Shown: piece by piece, positions 26,675-36,255 of the stretch
Numbering within the stretch: the first letter of the stretch is position 1
Layout: the number at the start of each line of letters is the position of its first letter
DNA from: JBJENW01 sp051880395
GTDB lineage: Bacteria; Bacillota; Clostridia; Lachnospirales; Lachnospiraceae
Direction: 5' to 3'
NCBI GenBank assembly: GCA_051880395.1
Contig: JBJENW010000032.1
Coordinates: 1 to 64,000, forward strand
DNA: 64,000 nucleotides
Position numbers and translations under genes: made by a program
Notes under the pieces: model-generated
What the model saw: the letters and a program-made list of their open reading frames with translations, nothing else
What the model was told of the DNA's origin: nothing
Database searches by the model: none

Positions 26675-27850
26675 CTAATCAATTCTCTGTGGACCGCCTC
26701 CGATTTTCACCGCATAAAAATCTGCTGCATATCCGATTTTTTTCTTGTATGCAGTCCCTACTTGATCCATAAACGTCAGAACTTCTTCATCTTTCACCAG
26801 GCTGACCGTACAACCACCAAAGCCGGCTCCCGTCATTCGTGATCCAATGACTCCATCCAGTTTCCATGCCTCTTCTACCAGCGTATCCAACTCAACGCCG
26901 GTCACCTCATAATCATCTCTAAGAGAAATATGAGATTCATTCATCAACTGTCCAAATCGATGTAAATCATTATTCTGAAGTGCTTTCACTGCCTCAATTG
27001 TCCTTTGATTCTCATATACTGCATGTTTTGCACGCTTTAAGCAGTGTTCTTCTTTAATGCTGCTTTTATACATTTCAAACATCTCAATACTCAAATCTCC
27101 CAGTGTATTGATTCCTATGACCTCTCCGATCTGCGCTAAGGCACTCTCACATTCCGCCCGACGTTCATTGTACTTTGAATCCCCAAGTCCTCTCTTTTTA
27201 TTACTGCAGGAAATCAATAATTTTACCCCGTCTAATTTGACCGGTGTATATGTAAAATCCAATGTCGCTGTATCCAAAAACATTGCCTGTCCTTCTTTTG
27301 CCATCGCAATTGCAAATTGATCCATGATTCCACAGTTTACGCCATTATACTGATTTTCTGCAAACTGTCCGATCTTAGCCAGATCCAGGTTTGTAACATC
27401 AAAGCCAAAATAATCTTTTAAAATATACCCTGTCAACACTTCCACCGATGCGGAAGAAGATAAGCCAGATCCATTTGGAATATTTCCATATAATAACAGA
27501 TCCATTCCCTGCTCTGGTTTTATGCCTTTTTCCCCAAACGCCCACAAAACTCCCTTCGGATAATTTGTCCAATCAGCATCTTCTGACGGTTTCAGATCAT
27601 CCAACGAGGATTCTATGATCCCTTTCTGTTCAAAATTCATCGAATAAAAGCGTAATTTCCGATCATCTCTTTTTCGAACCATGCCATAGGTTCCGATCGT
27701 CAATGCACAAGGAAATACATGCCCTCCATTATAATCTGTGTGTTCCCCGATCAGATTGACTCTCCCCGGCGCAAAATACAAGCGAATCTCTCCTTCTTTT
27801 CCAAATATTTCTTCAAATTTCTGACGCATTTGTGTTTTGATCTGTTCCAT
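26675..27850 (-). CDS. galK: galactokinase
   Basis: 391 residues from the ATG at 27850, with GGAGGG 5 nt upstream; an extended in-frame start would run through the promoter. GHMP-kinase motifs are all there: APGRVNLIGEHTDYNGGHVF near residue 25, GNIPNGSGLSSSASVEVLTG (phosphate loop), and SRMTGAGFGGCTVSLV near the end. It phosphorylates galactose at C1 with ATP. First gene of the galK-galT-hydrolase unit; promoter at 27897-27925 with no obvious operator dyad. Confidence 0.96.
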   Translation of the reverse strand: MEQIKTQMRQKFEEIFGKEGEIRLYFAPGRVNLIGEHTDYNGGHVFPCALTIGTYGMVRKRDDRKLRFYSMNFEQKGIIESSLDDLKPSEDADWTNYPKGVLWAFGEKGIKPEQGMDLLLYGNIPNGSGLSSSASVEVLTGYILKDYFGFDVTNLDLAKIGQFAENQYNGVNCGIMDQFAIAMAKEGQAMFLDTATLDFTYTPVKLDGVKLLISCSNKKRGLGDSKYNERRAECESALAQIGEVIGINTLGDLSIEMFEMYKSSIKEEHCLKRAKHAVYENQRTIEAVKALQNNDLHRFGQLMNESHISLRDDYEVTGVELDTLVEEAWKLDGVIGSRMTGAGFGGCTVSLVKDEEVLTFMDQVGTAYKKKIGYAADFYAVKIGGGPQRID

Positions 27851-27896
27851 ATTTACCCTCCAACCTGAATTTTGTTTCTCTTTATCTTTTAATCTA

Positions 27897-27925
27897 ATTA
27901 TAATTATTTTGCCTTTCTTTTGCAA
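27897..27925 (-). promoter_or_regulatory. sigma-A-type promoter for galK-galT
   Basis: On the minus strand TTGCAA (27920-27925), 17 bp, TATAAT (27897-27902), leader about 40 nt. Confidence 0.7.
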
Positions 27926-27968
27926 CACAAAGACCTACAATCGCAACATTCTGAGTTCGATTTTGCAA

Positions 27969-28012
27969 CAAAAATACCACATATGGAATGTTTCTTTTTC
28001 CATATGTGGTAT
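27969..28012 (-). terminator. terminator of the L,D-transpeptidase gene
   Basis: A 14-bp perfect stem (ATACCACATATGGA and complement) with an 11-nt loop, followed on the minus strand by UUUUUG. It lies just upstream of the galK promoter. Confidence 0.88.
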
Positions 28013-28034
28013 TCCTTTCTTCTTTATTTCAGCA

Positions 28035-29570
28035 TCAATCGTCTGCAGGCGGTCCCAGCTCCACCTGCTCATCCTCCACATCCGATTGCGTTGTAGTCTC
28101 TGTCTCTGTGTCCGATCCCATCTCTGTTGATTCCTGTCCGGATATATCTGTTTCTGATTCTGAGGATTCTTCCTCTGTCTTTCCACCTAATTCATAGACC
28201 AAAACCGGATCTCCCTCCTCTATGGAATTAAAGATTTTCTCTGCGGCCCATGGTGGCAGATTGATACATCCGTGCGAACCATTTGTTTTATAAATGTTTC
28301 CTCCAAAACTGTCTCTCCAGTCTGCATCATGCATGCCGACATTATTACAAAACGGCATCCAATAGGCAACCTTTGTACTATAATCAAATCCCGGACGCCC
28401 ACCAAGTGTCGCATTTCTTTCCTTATAAGTAAGGGAATACGCTCCTGTCGGTGTATCATAGTTCTTCGAGACATTTCCGGATACAAAGTCCGATTCTGTT
28501 ACCAGTACTCCATTTTTATAAAAATATAAATGCTGCGCCGTCAGATTGATCTCCACATACGTATCTCCATAATCATTTACTCCAAAGCTGGCAGCACGCT
28601 GCTTATACACGGGTTCTCTTGTAACTGTTTTTCCTTCCTGAATATCCGAAAGAAGCTGTGCTCGTTCTCCCTCTGTATCAATCCACCATCCATAATCTCC
28701 GTTCGTGATCGTAACCGTTGTTCCATATGCTGTCTTCAATGTTTTTGGATGAAAGACCGTATTATGATTCGATGCAAGTTCTTTTACAAATTGACTCAAA
28801 AGATCATCCCGTACTGTCACCGAATAGTCATCTTCCACTTGCAGCCATTGATGAATCGTATCACCTTTTAATGTCTCTGTCTCCTCTCCGAATGTATAGG
28901 TAATCGATGCACTGGTATACGTATTCAATGTCTGACAAGTCCGTTGCAGATTTTGATCACCTTCTGTCAATTTCGGTCTTTGATAACATTTTTCTTTTTC
29001 CAGAGAAATCTGCTCCTGCAATCCAAGTACCGCTTCGTCTATAACCTTAAGCAATCGTTTTCTTTTTATTTTATTTCCCTGAACTTCCGGCATGATCTTA
29101 TACCCATTTTTTTCGTTATACTCTGATATAAATGCATCCTGAGGAGCAGTCTGTCCTTTTCCCATGCACGTAAGACTTTTCACCGTTTTTTTCATTTTCT
29201 CTTTGTCATATGATACGGTTGTTCGGGATTCTAATTCTGTCTTGTGAAACAGCGCTGAAATCCATGCATACTCATTCTGCTTTTTTAGCATTCCTTCGAT
29301 CGATCCGTTAAATACCGGTTTCAGACCAATCTGTTCCCCATTGATCTGCTCACTTTTTCCCTCTCTTAGTTCTAATGTAAGCGTGTAATCACTTGCCTGC
29401 CTGCGAATGATATTTTTTACTTCTTCTGCAGTCTTTCGTGATGATTCAATCCCATTCACTGTTGTATTTGGCAGGAAATGACTCTGAAAATAAAATGATA
29501 CCCCTAAATAGACACCTAGCAATGCCAGAATCACGATCCCCGCTGTGATCAAAATCTTTTTCCTGTTCAT
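28035..29570 (-). CDS. L,D-transpeptidase with YkuD domain
   Basis: 511 residues. One N-terminal membrane helix (residues 7-29) anchors it outside the cell. Residues 30-330 contain repeats of the peptidoglycan-binding PG_binding_4 type seen in the clostridial enzymes. The catalytic YkuD domain (about 340-470) has the His and Cys in SHGCINLPPWAAEKIF. A 35-residue Ser/Thr/Glu-rich tail ends the protein, possibly a spacer near the wall. It cross-links stem peptides 3-3 and gives beta-lactam-tolerant wall. Monocistronic, with a TTGACA/TATAAT promoter. Confidence 0.92.
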   Translation of the reverse strand: MNRKKILITAGIVILALLGVYLGVSFYFQSHFLPNTTVNGIESSRKTAEEVKNIIRRQASDYTLTLELREGKSEQINGEQIGLKPVFNGSIEGMLKKQNEYAWISALFHKTELESRTTVSYDKEKMKKTVKSLTCMGKGQTAPQDAFISEYNEKNGYKIMPEVQGNKIKRKRLLKVIDEAVLGLQEQISLEKEKCYQRPKLTEGDQNLQRTCQTLNTYTSASITYTFGEETETLKGDTIHQWLQVEDDYSVTVRDDLLSQFVKELASNHNTVFHPKTLKTAYGTTVTITNGDYGWWIDTEGERAQLLSDIQEGKTVTREPVYKQRAASFGVNDYGDTYVEINLTAQHLYFYKNGVLVTESDFVSGNVSKNYDTPTGAYSLTYKERNATLGGRPGFDYSTKVAYWMPFCNNVGMHDADWRDSFGGNIYKTNGSHGCINLPPWAAEKIFNSIEEGDPVLVYELGGKTEEESSESETDISGQESTEMGSDTETETTTQSDVEDEQVELGPPADD

Positions 29571-29610
29571 TTGTACTTTTAACCCTTTCTGTTGAATTTT
29601 GTCTTATTTT

Positions 29611-29638
29611 ATTATAAATTACCTTTCGTCTTTGTCAA
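29611..29638 (-). promoter_or_regulatory. consensus sigma-A promoter for the L,D-transpeptidase gene
   Basis: On the minus strand TTGACA (29633-29638), 16 bp, TATAAT (29611-29616): both hexamers match consensus. Confidence 0.85.
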
Positions 29639-29711
29639 GGAGTCAAACCAATTTGTAAAGAAATCTTAAGAAACCATCTATGAAAAAACTATGAAAAAAA
29701 TCGAATCTACG

Positions 29712-29740
29712 TTGTCCTTTTTTTTGGGCTATGATATAAT
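29712..29740 (+). promoter_or_regulatory. sigma-A-type promoter for the PAP2 gene
   Basis: TTGTCC (29712-29717), 17 bp, TATAAT (29735-29740) preceded by ATGA, leader about 50 nt. Confidence 0.75.
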
Positions 29741-29796
29741 CAACGAATAAATATCGAATTAAACACATATATGATTAAAGAGAGAAGGGGATTCTT

Positions 29797-30468
29797 GTGC
29801 GTTCGATGAAAAATTTTTTAAAGAAATACGGGCATGCATGGCTCTTACTTTATATGTTGCTCTACTTTCCATGGTTTCATTATCTGGAAAAGACTGTCAC
29901 CACAAAGTATCATGTGATTCACATGGACATCGATGATCTGATTCCATTTAATGAATACTTTATCATTCCGTATTTTTTATGGTTTGCTTATGTTGCTATT
30001 GCTGTTGCATATTTCTTTTTTTATGACAAAAAAGATTACTATCGACTCTGTGGATTTTTGTTTACCGGAATGACCATCTTTTTGATCATCTCCACGGTAT
30101 ATCCAAACGGTCACCATTTGCGTCCAACACAATTTGCACATGACAATATTTTTGTCAACATGGTGAAACAATTATATCTGGCTGATACACCGACAAACTT
30201 GTTTCCGAGTATCCATGTTTACAACTCTCTAGGGGTACATATCGCGATTTCACACAATGAAGCACTGCGAAAAAAGAAATGGATTCAATATGGCTCTTTC
30301 ATTTTAATGGTTAGTATTATTCTTTCAACTGTTTTTTTGAAACAGCATTCCATGTTTGATGTGATCACCGCATTTGTGCTCGCTCTGCTGATGCATTCGG
30401 TTGTATATGGACGTGATTTCAACTTCAATCGCGGGCACGTTGTTATCAAACAATCACATGATCTATAA
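29797..30468 (+). CDS. PAP2-superfamily membrane phosphatase/transferase
   Basis: 223 residues starting at a GTG with AAGGGG 6 nt upstream. Five or six membrane helices. The PAP2 catalytic elements are NLFPSIHVYNSLGVHIAIS (S-x-H) and LKQHSMFDVITAFVLAL (H-x-x-x-D), with an upstream Arg in HHLRPTQF. The spacing resembles the inositol-phosphorylceramide-synthase-like branch more than soluble phosphatases, so a lipid head-group phosphatase or transferase at the membrane is likely. Flanked by its own promoter and terminator. Confidence 0.86.
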   Translation: MRSMKNFLKKYGHAWLLLYMLLYFPWFHYLEKTVTTKYHVIHMDIDDLIPFNEYFIIPYFLWFAYVAIAVAYFFFYDKKDYYRLCGFLFTGMTIFLIISTVYPNGHHLRPTQFAHDNIFVNMVKQLYLADTPTNLFPSIHVYNSLGVHIAISHNEALRKKKWIQYGSFILMVSIILSTVFLKQHSMFDVITAFVLALLMHSVVYGRDFNFNRGHVVIKQSHDL

Positions 30469-30512
30469 AAAAAGAACGATCACTTATTTTTTCGGTGATC
30501 GTTCTTTTTTCC
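30467..30512 (+). terminator. terminator after the PAP2 gene (bidirectional)
   Basis: AAAGAACGATCAC-N11-GTGATCGTTCTTT followed by T-run; the A-run on the other side can serve the convergent nadE gene as well. Confidence 0.88.
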
Positions 30513-32423
30513 TTATAATGTTTCTACTTCTTCTAACCATAGAGACGCGCACGCATCACTCGGCATACGAAGATCTCCACGTGGAGAAACTGCTACCGTT
30601 CCGACTTTTGGTCCATCTGGCAGACAGGAACGTTTAAACTGTTGTGCAAAAAATCTGCGAATGAATGTCTTTAACCATTTTAAAATGACCGCATCCTCAT
30701 ATTTCCCCGCAAACGCATACAACGCAAGACGATAAATTTTTTCCGGTGAGCTGCCACAGCGCAGCATCTGATACAAGAAAAAATCATGCAGTTCATATGG
30801 TCCGACAAGATCTTCTGTCTTCTGCGAAATTTTCCCCTCCTCCGGCGGCAGTAATTCCGGACTGACCGGTGTGTCTAAGACGTCATATAAAATTTCTGCC
30901 AAGTTCTTTTCTCCACAGGTGTCCGCATAATATTGAACCAAATGACGGACCAGCGTCTTTGGAATCGAACAGTTTACCGCGTACATAGACATGTGATCGC
31001 CATTATATGTCGCCCATCCCAATGCTAATTCGGATAAATCCCCAGTTCCAATGACCATACCACCGTTTTTATTGGCAAGATCCATTAAAATCTGTGTCCT
31101 CTCCCGTGCCTGTCCGTTCTCATAAGTCACATCATGCACAGATGCATCCTGTCCGATATCACGAAAATGAACATTTACTGCATCACAAATGTTCACTTCG
31201 ATAAAATTCGCCCCCAGACATCGAATCAGATTCACTGCATTCTCATAGGTGCGGTCTGTCGTTCCAAATCCCGGCATCGTCACTGCATCAATTCCCTCAC
31301 GTGAAAGCCCCAAAAGGTCGAATGCCCGCACAGTAACCAAAAGTGCCAGCGTCGAATCAAGTCCTCCTGAGATACCGATCACTGCATGTTTGCAGTGCGT
31401 ATGTGCCAGACGTTTTTTTAATCCTTCCGCCTGTATGCGCAAAATTTCCTCACAGCGTTTTTCTCTTTCTGATTTTTTTCCTGGAACAAACGGTGCCGCG
31501 TCTACAAAGCGTGTCAATTTTGTTTCTTCCACCTGCAGTGGGAACGAGATGTTCTGATAGTCTTGTGCATTCTGCCCAACAAATGTCGTCATTCTCCGTC
31601 TTTCCGCATCTAAACGTTGTACATCTATTTCCGAGTAAAGAATTCCTGTAGAAAAACGCTTTGCCTCCGCCAACATACTTCCGTTTTCTGCAATGAGATT
31701 ATGACCAGAAAAAACTATATCCTGTGTTGATTCTCCATTTCCTGCTGTCGCATAAATATACGCGCTCAAAAGACGTGCAGACTGACCGGCAACCAGATCC
31801 CTGCGATACGCATCTTTTCCTGTAATCTCGTTGCTGGCAGACAGATTTACAATACAGTTTGCACCAGCCAGCGCATGGCGAATACTCGGCGGTTGCGGTA
31901 CCCACAGATCTTCGCACAACTCCACGGCAATTCGAAGATTCGGAAGCGTTTCGCACAAAAAGATCAGATCCGTTCCCATCGGTACTTCCTGTTTTCCCAG
32001 ATAAACCGGCTTCATATGTGCACTTCCTGGTGTAAAATGTCGTGCCTCATAAAATTCACTGTAATTCGGCAGAAACGTTTTTGGAACAATGCCGTGTATC
32101 GTTCCATGGCTGAATACGGCTGCCACATTATATAGTTTTCCGTCAACTTCGAGTGGTAGTCCGACAAACACGATCGCATCACACTGTTTCGTTTCCTCCA
32201 CAAGTTCTAACAATTGCTCTTTTGCGCTTCGCAGCAGCAATTCCTGAAAAAAGAGATCCCCACAGGTATATCCTGTCAGGCAAAGTTCCGGCAAAACGAT
32301 CACTTTTGCACCGTTTTTCGCTGCTTTTTGAATCGCCTTTTTACAGACTTCCTTATTGGCTTTCGAATCTGCGACTTTGATATCCGGTGTAACGGCGGCA
32401 ACTTTTACAAATCCCTGTTTCAT
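30513..32423 (-). CDS. nadE: glutamine-dependent NAD+ synthetase
   Basis: 636 residues, two domains. The N-terminal nitrilase-type amidase (1-300) has its triad in LPELCLTGYTCG (Glu), KTFLPNYSEFYE (Lys) and VELCEDLWVP (Cys). The C-terminal synthetase has the PP-loop IGISGGLDSTLALLVTVRAF and GTGDLSELALGWATYNGDHM. Ammonia from glutamine is tunnelled to adenylated deamido-NAD. AAGGAG for this gene lies inside the end of hslO, so the two are coupled. Confidence 0.96.
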   Translation of the reverse strand: MKQGFVKVAAVTPDIKVADSKANKEVCKKAIQKAAKNGAKVIVLPELCLTGYTCGDLFFQELLLRSAKEQLLELVEETKQCDAIVFVGLPLEVDGKLYNVAAVFSHGTIHGIVPKTFLPNYSEFYEARHFTPGSAHMKPVYLGKQEVPMGTDLIFLCETLPNLRIAVELCEDLWVPQPPSIRHALAGANCIVNLSASNEITGKDAYRRDLVAGQSARLLSAYIYATAGNGESTQDIVFSGHNLIAENGSMLAEAKRFSTGILYSEIDVQRLDAERRRMTTFVGQNAQDYQNISFPLQVEETKLTRFVDAAPFVPGKKSEREKRCEEILRIQAEGLKKRLAHTHCKHAVIGISGGLDSTLALLVTVRAFDLLGLSREGIDAVTMPGFGTTDRTYENAVNLIRCLGANFIEVNICDAVNVHFRDIGQDASVHDVTYENGQARERTQILMDLANKNGGMVIGTGDLSELALGWATYNGDHMSMYAVNCSIPKTLVRHLVQYYADTCGEKNLAEILYDVLDTPVSPELLPPEEGKISQKTEDLVGPYELHDFFLYQMLRCGSSPEKIYRLALYAFAGKYEDAVILKWLKTFIRRFFAQQFKRSCLPDGPKVGTVAVSPRGDLRMPSDACASLWLEEVETL

Positions 32424-33290
32424 TTACAACATCTCCTTCAATTCCTCTATGCTAAATGTATAGTTCGTATTGCAAAAATGACAGTTCACTTCAATCGGTT
32501 TCTGGTCTGCAATGATTTCTTTCAATTCCTTTTTTCCAAGACTGATCAACGCCTTTGAAACACGTTCTTTTGAACAGTTACAGGAAAACGCAGTCGGTAT
32601 CGTATCTGTAAATTCCAGACCGAATTCACCTAAGATCTGCTCTAAAATCTGCTCAGGAGTCATCCCTTTTTCCAGTAAATCTGTAACAGAATGAACTTCA
32701 CTGACTTTCTGTTCTAACTTCTCCACCACTTCTTCCTCCGCAAACGGCATAAGCTGGATAATAAATCCACCTGCCCGGCGTACTGTCTGGTCTTTATCAA
32801 CCAAAACACCTAATCCTACTGCGGAAGGAACCTGCTCAGACGCTGCAAAATAATAGGTCAGATCATCCCCGATCTCTCCGGTCTGCAGCTGTGTCGTACC
32901 CACATATGGCTCTTTTAAACCAAGGTCTTTGATCACGCGCAGTGTCCCCGGTCCGACGATTCCTCCAACATCTAGTTTTCCTACCGCATTCAGTGGCGGA
33001 TATAACTGCGTAACATTTGCAAATCCTTTTACATTTCCTTTTGCATCCGCAGTCGCTGTAATTCCCTGTACCGGTCCTTCTCCCATAACCTGCAGAGTAA
33101 GTAGATCATCTTCTCCCTTCATCATGGTCCCCATCATGGCAGCTGCCGATAACAAACGTCCTAATGCCGCGGTTACAACCGGACTTGTATCATGTCGTCT
33201 GTGTGCCTCCTCCACAAGATCTTTTGATGTAATGGCAAATGCACGGATCTGTGCATCTGCTGCTGTTGCTCTTACAATATAATCACTCAT
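32424..33290 (-). CDS. hslO: redox-regulated chaperone Hsp33
   Basis: 288 residues. N-terminal core opens YIVRATAADAQIRAFAI. The C-terminal redox switch has the four zinc cysteines in CNCSKERV and CHFCNTNY. Under oxidative stress the cysteines form disulfides and the protein holds unfolding clients. It is 9 nt after the methyltransferase gene and ends exactly at nadE, giving a methyltransferase-hslO-nadE transcript. Confidence 0.95.
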   Translation of the reverse strand: MSDYIVRATAADAQIRAFAITSKDLVEEAHRRHDTSPVVTAALGRLLSAAAMMGTMMKGEDDLLTLQVMGEGPVQGITATADAKGNVKGFANVTQLYPPLNAVGKLDVGGIVGPGTLRVIKDLGLKEPYVGTTQLQTGEIGDDLTYYFAASEQVPSAVGLGVLVDKDQTVRRAGGFIIQLMPFAEEEVVEKLEQKVSEVHSVTDLLEKGMTPEQILEQILGEFGLEFTDTIPTAFSCNCSKERVSKALISLGKKELKEIIADQKPIEVNCHFCNTNYTFSIEELKEML

Positions 33291-33299
33291 TTTTTTCTC

Positions 33300-34040
33300 C
33301 TATCTTTTTTTCGCTATGATATACATTCTCTCACATGCATCAGTCACCGGATCATGCGTTGTGACATTGTATGCCGTCACAAATTGAAGCCCGCCTTCTT
33401 TCAGGCATGCTTTGACGGTCTCCAACTCATATCCTCGCTGGTAATGCACCTCGGCAAACCTGCGGAACAAATCGCCGTCCTCCTGCATAAAAAATGTCAG
33501 ATCATATTCATTGATCTGCTCCTCTTCATCATAATAATTTTCCCAGATAAAGCTCGCTGTATCCCGTACTTCACTGATCGTTGTTTCTCCGATCAAATCC
33601 CGATATTTGTGAATCGTATTCAGATCAAAGATGAACACGCCTCCCAACCGAAGTGTCTCCTTCACATGTGAAAAAACTGACACGAGATCCTGCTCGTCCA
33701 AAATGTAATTCAGACAATCACAAATGCTGACACAGGCATCCATTTCTTCACAAAGTTCCAATTCACACATATCCTGCTGCAGATATAAGATCGAATTCGG
33801 ATTATCTTGACTGCACGCTATCTCTAGCATCTCTTGTGACAGATCAATTCCTGTCATCTGATACCCCGCCGCCGCAAGCAGGCGCGTCATCTTCCCTGTG
33901 CCACACCCGAGCTCTGCGATTTTTCCTTCTTTAATTCCATATTCCTGCAATAATCCGATCAGATACCGGCTCCATTCTTCATAAGGCACATTGTCCATGA
34001 ACATATCATAACATTGTGCAAAACTGGTGTATGCTTGCAT
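33300..34040 (-). CDS. class I SAM-dependent methyltransferase
   Basis: 246 residues from the ATG at 34040 with GGAGGAAAT before it; a longer start has no site. Motif I IAELGCGTGKMTRLLAAAG near residue 42, post-I MTGIDLSQEMLEIA, and motif IV VSICDCLNYIL place it in the Methyltransf_25/11 group. Substrate unknown; the last third (RFAEVHYQRGYELETVKACL) is shared by a widespread Firmicutes subgroup often next to hslO. Promoter at 34087-34115. Confidence 0.87.
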   Translation of the reverse strand: MQAYTSFAQCYDMFMDNVPYEEWSRYLIGLLQEYGIKEGKIAELGCGTGKMTRLLAAAGYQMTGIDLSQEMLEIACSQDNPNSILYLQQDMCELELCEEMDACVSICDCLNYILDEQDLVSVFSHVKETLRLGGVFIFDLNTIHKYRDLIGETTISEVRDTASFIWENYYDEEEQINEYDLTFFMQEDGDLFRRFAEVHYQRGYELETVKACLKEGGLQFVTAYNVTTHDPVTDACERMYIIAKKR

Positions 34041-34086
34041 ATTTCCTCCACTACTTCCATATCTGTCCATTTTTTAAACTGTAATC

Positions 34087-34115
34087 ATACTAACAATTTT
34101 TTTACAGAAAAGCAA
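34087..34115 (-). promoter_or_regulatory. sigma-A-type promoter for methyltransferase-hslO-nadE
   Basis: On the minus strand TTGCTT (34110-34115), 17 bp, TAGTAT (34087-34092), divergent from the next promoter. Confidence 0.6.
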
Positions 34116-34125
34116 GCATCCGTTA

Positions 34126-34154
34126 TTGATTATTTCTGCAAAAACCCGTATACT
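34126..34154 (+). promoter_or_regulatory. sigma-A-type promoter for the gene at 34187
   Basis: TTGATT (34126-34131), 17 bp, TATACT (34149-34154), leader about 26 nt to the TTG start. Confidence 0.7.
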
Positions 34155-34186
34155 AAAAAATAGATTTGCCTAAAGGAGGACTTTTT

Positions 34187-35188
34187 TTGAAACAACAGCC
34201 AAAAACAATCGCGCACTGCATACAACAGGTATGCTTTCGCAATCTATTTTCACCAACCGTATATTTGATCATTCTTTTTTTTGTCTGGTTTTTATTTCCG
34301 TTCAGTGATCTGCTTTTTCCGCATCAGCTTTCCAAAACAGACCATTTAAAAGAACTTTATCATCAGAATCGGCTCTATGTAGACGTAACGCTTCAAAATC
34401 TTTTATTTTCCGGTTACACCTGCACTTTTGACGGAGATAATAAAGGGTATTATTACTATACTACCTACGATAATGAAGTTGTTTTTGTATTACTCTCGCC
34501 AAAAACATGTGAAGAGGGCATTTCCAAAATAGAAAAACTTCGGTTTTGTGGTGTGATCAACCACAATACCAAAAATTTTCGCGAAATGCTAACGGAGCTT
34601 TCTCAGGATCTAGATTGGACCAAGGAGGGAATGAAAAGTCATGTATCCTCTTATTTCATCAACGAACCAGATTTTCGCTCTGGTTCTACTGGATTGTTTT
34701 TGCTTTTTTATTTTGCGAGTGGTGCCTATGCGCTGTTTTCTCTCCTCACAAACGCTTTTTACGTTCTGTTTCCTACCCAATCTCCGCCCTGTCGACGATT
34801 GGGTCGCTATGGAAAAGCCACTCTTTTATTTGCGCAGGCTGAAGAAGAACTTGCAGCAAGCCCCTATCTTGCCTCGGAAGATCTCTTTGTGACAGAACAC
34901 TATTTTATTGCACTTTGTAATGACGGAGTCGTAATCCTTCCGATTCAAAAAATCCTTTGGATTTACAAATACTCCGGCATGCACAAATTCTTAAAACATT
35001 ATTTTCGTATTACATACCGACTGCATATTTCTGCTGCAAACCATGTCGATATCCGATGTCCGCAAAATACAGAGACGGATATCGAACAGATCATGGCTGC
35101 CCTGTCCGCCGAAAATCCTAACATATTAATAGGATTCTCGGAAGAAAACAGAAAAAAATTAAAAGAAATAAACGGTAAGACCCCTTAA
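34187..35188 (+). CDS. unrecognised two-helix membrane protein
   Basis: 333 residues from a TTG start that has AAAGGAGG 7 nt upstream; an ATG 7 codons earlier would overlap that site. There is a membrane helix at about 25-45, an extracytoplasmic region of roughly 125 residues with a YYYYTTYDNEVVF strand, a second helix at about 170-200, then a cytoplasmic domain of some 130 residues (FVTEHYFIALCNDGVVILPI, then IQKILWIYKYSG) that reads like a PH-like fold. The layout resembles families such as DUF6709, but I cannot name it with confidence. Monocistronic. Confidence 0.72.
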   Translation: MKQQPKTIAHCIQQVCFRNLFSPTVYLIILFFVWFLFPFSDLLFPHQLSKTDHLKELYHQNRLYVDVTLQNLLFSGYTCTFDGDNKGYYYYTTYDNEVVFVLLSPKTCEEGISKIEKLRFCGVINHNTKNFREMLTELSQDLDWTKEGMKSHVSSYFINEPDFRSGSTGLFLLFYFASGAYALFSLLTNAFYVLFPTQSPPCRRLGRYGKATLLFAQAEEELAASPYLASEDLFVTEHYFIALCNDGVVILPIQKILWIYKYSGMHKFLKHYFRITYRLHISAANHVDIRCPQNTETDIEQIMAALSAENPNILIGFSEENRKKLKEINGKTP

Positions 35189-35204
35189 GATCTTACCGTT
35201 TTTC
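35170..35204 (+). terminator. intrinsic terminator after the membrane protein gene
   Basis: AAACGGTAAGA-N10-TCTTACCGTTT followed by TTCTTTTCT on the plus strand. Confidence 0.85.
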
Positions 35205-35222
35205 TTTTCTATTTCTAGTGTT

Positions 35223-36221
35223 TTAGGATAAAAGGTTCACGAAAAATTCTTTAATTGCTTCCCAAACAGACTGGAACCAATTACTGATGCTGCCATCTTC
35301 GTCAAGCGCAGCTATCTTATCATAAATCTCACTTGCCTGCTGTTTGAGTCGTTCCGAATCAATATCCAGATCTTTCACTTTTCCCATCAGTTTTGCAACT
35401 TGATCTAACTGCTCGTCTGTCAGACTCAGATCAAATTGAGACTGTGCATCTTTTACAATATCTTCAATCTCTTCCTGGGATAAAGAATTGCTCCCGGCAT
35501 CTGCAATTTTTTGTTTTACATATGCCATATAATTCTCTACCTGCTGGGAATCCTGCTTATTCGCTCCTTTTGCATCACCGGCTTCTATGGAACCTGTCAC
35601 AACCATTTCATTTAAAGCTGTGTCGATATTCTCTTTCGGCATTTCCTCACCAGTAATTTCTTGATAAGCTTTAATAATTCCTACCAAAGCAGCTGTTCCG
35701 GATATCGGAAATGGACCTGCTACAATAATATCCGCATCCTCTACGCCAGCCGTTACCAACGCATTTTTATACATTCCAACCGTACAATAAGAAATATTAT
35801 ACGTAGAAATATTCAAACCGGATCCCTTGTCTTTTTTGGCGATCACAATTGATGATAATGCCTTTGTTCCAATCTTATCCGCGGAAATATAATCCCCCAG
35901 ATACTCATGCTCTTCCTGATTTGTTACATACTGTACATCATAATTTCCCAAATCAGCCGGTGCAATACCCATCAATGCTAAGACCGTATTTTTCTGATCT
36001 TGTGTCAGATTTTCTCCTAATGCCAGATATGGTTTATCCGATGCATCAATCGTTACCTGATCTGTATTATCCGATACATCTGCGTCAGAAGCTTCTGTCT
36101 CATCTGAACTTATCGTGTCATCAGCAGAAAAACCACCACTTACTTCTGCATAAGTCTGTGTCACCGGCAGCAGACAACACACCACTGCCATACCTGTTGC
36201 AATCCATTTTCTCCAGTTCAT
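35223..36221 (-). CDS. secreted DUF1002 protein
   Basis: 332 residues. Signal peptide with hydrophobic stretch ATGMAVVCCLLPVTQ and likely cleavage after TYAEVS-type residues; no lipobox. The DUF1002 core runs about 65-260 (KPYLALGENLTQDQKNTVLA through NISYCTVGMYKNALVTAG), and the C-terminal 90 residues are amphipathic helices ending WFQSVWEAIKEFFVNLLS. Function unknown; the family is common in Lachnospiraceae and bacilli. 34 nt after the MCP-like coiled-coil gene and probably co-transcribed. Confidence 0.86.
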   Translation of the reverse strand: MNWRKWIATGMAVVCCLLPVTQTYAEVSGGFSADDTISSDETEASDADVSDNTDQVTIDASDKPYLALGENLTQDQKNTVLALMGIAPADLGNYDVQYVTNQEEHEYLGDYISADKIGTKALSSIVIAKKDKGSGLNISTYNISYCTVGMYKNALVTAGVEDADIIVAGPFPISGTAALVGIIKAYQEITGEEMPKENIDTALNEMVVTGSIEAGDAKGANKQDSQQVENYMAYVKQKIADAGSNSLSQEEIEDIVKDAQSQFDLSLTDEQLDQVAKLMGKVKDLDIDSERLKQQASEIYDKIAALDEDGSISNWFQSVWEAIKEFFVNLLS

Positions 36222-36255
36222 TCTTTTCTGTCCTTTCTATGTCTGTTTTCAGTCC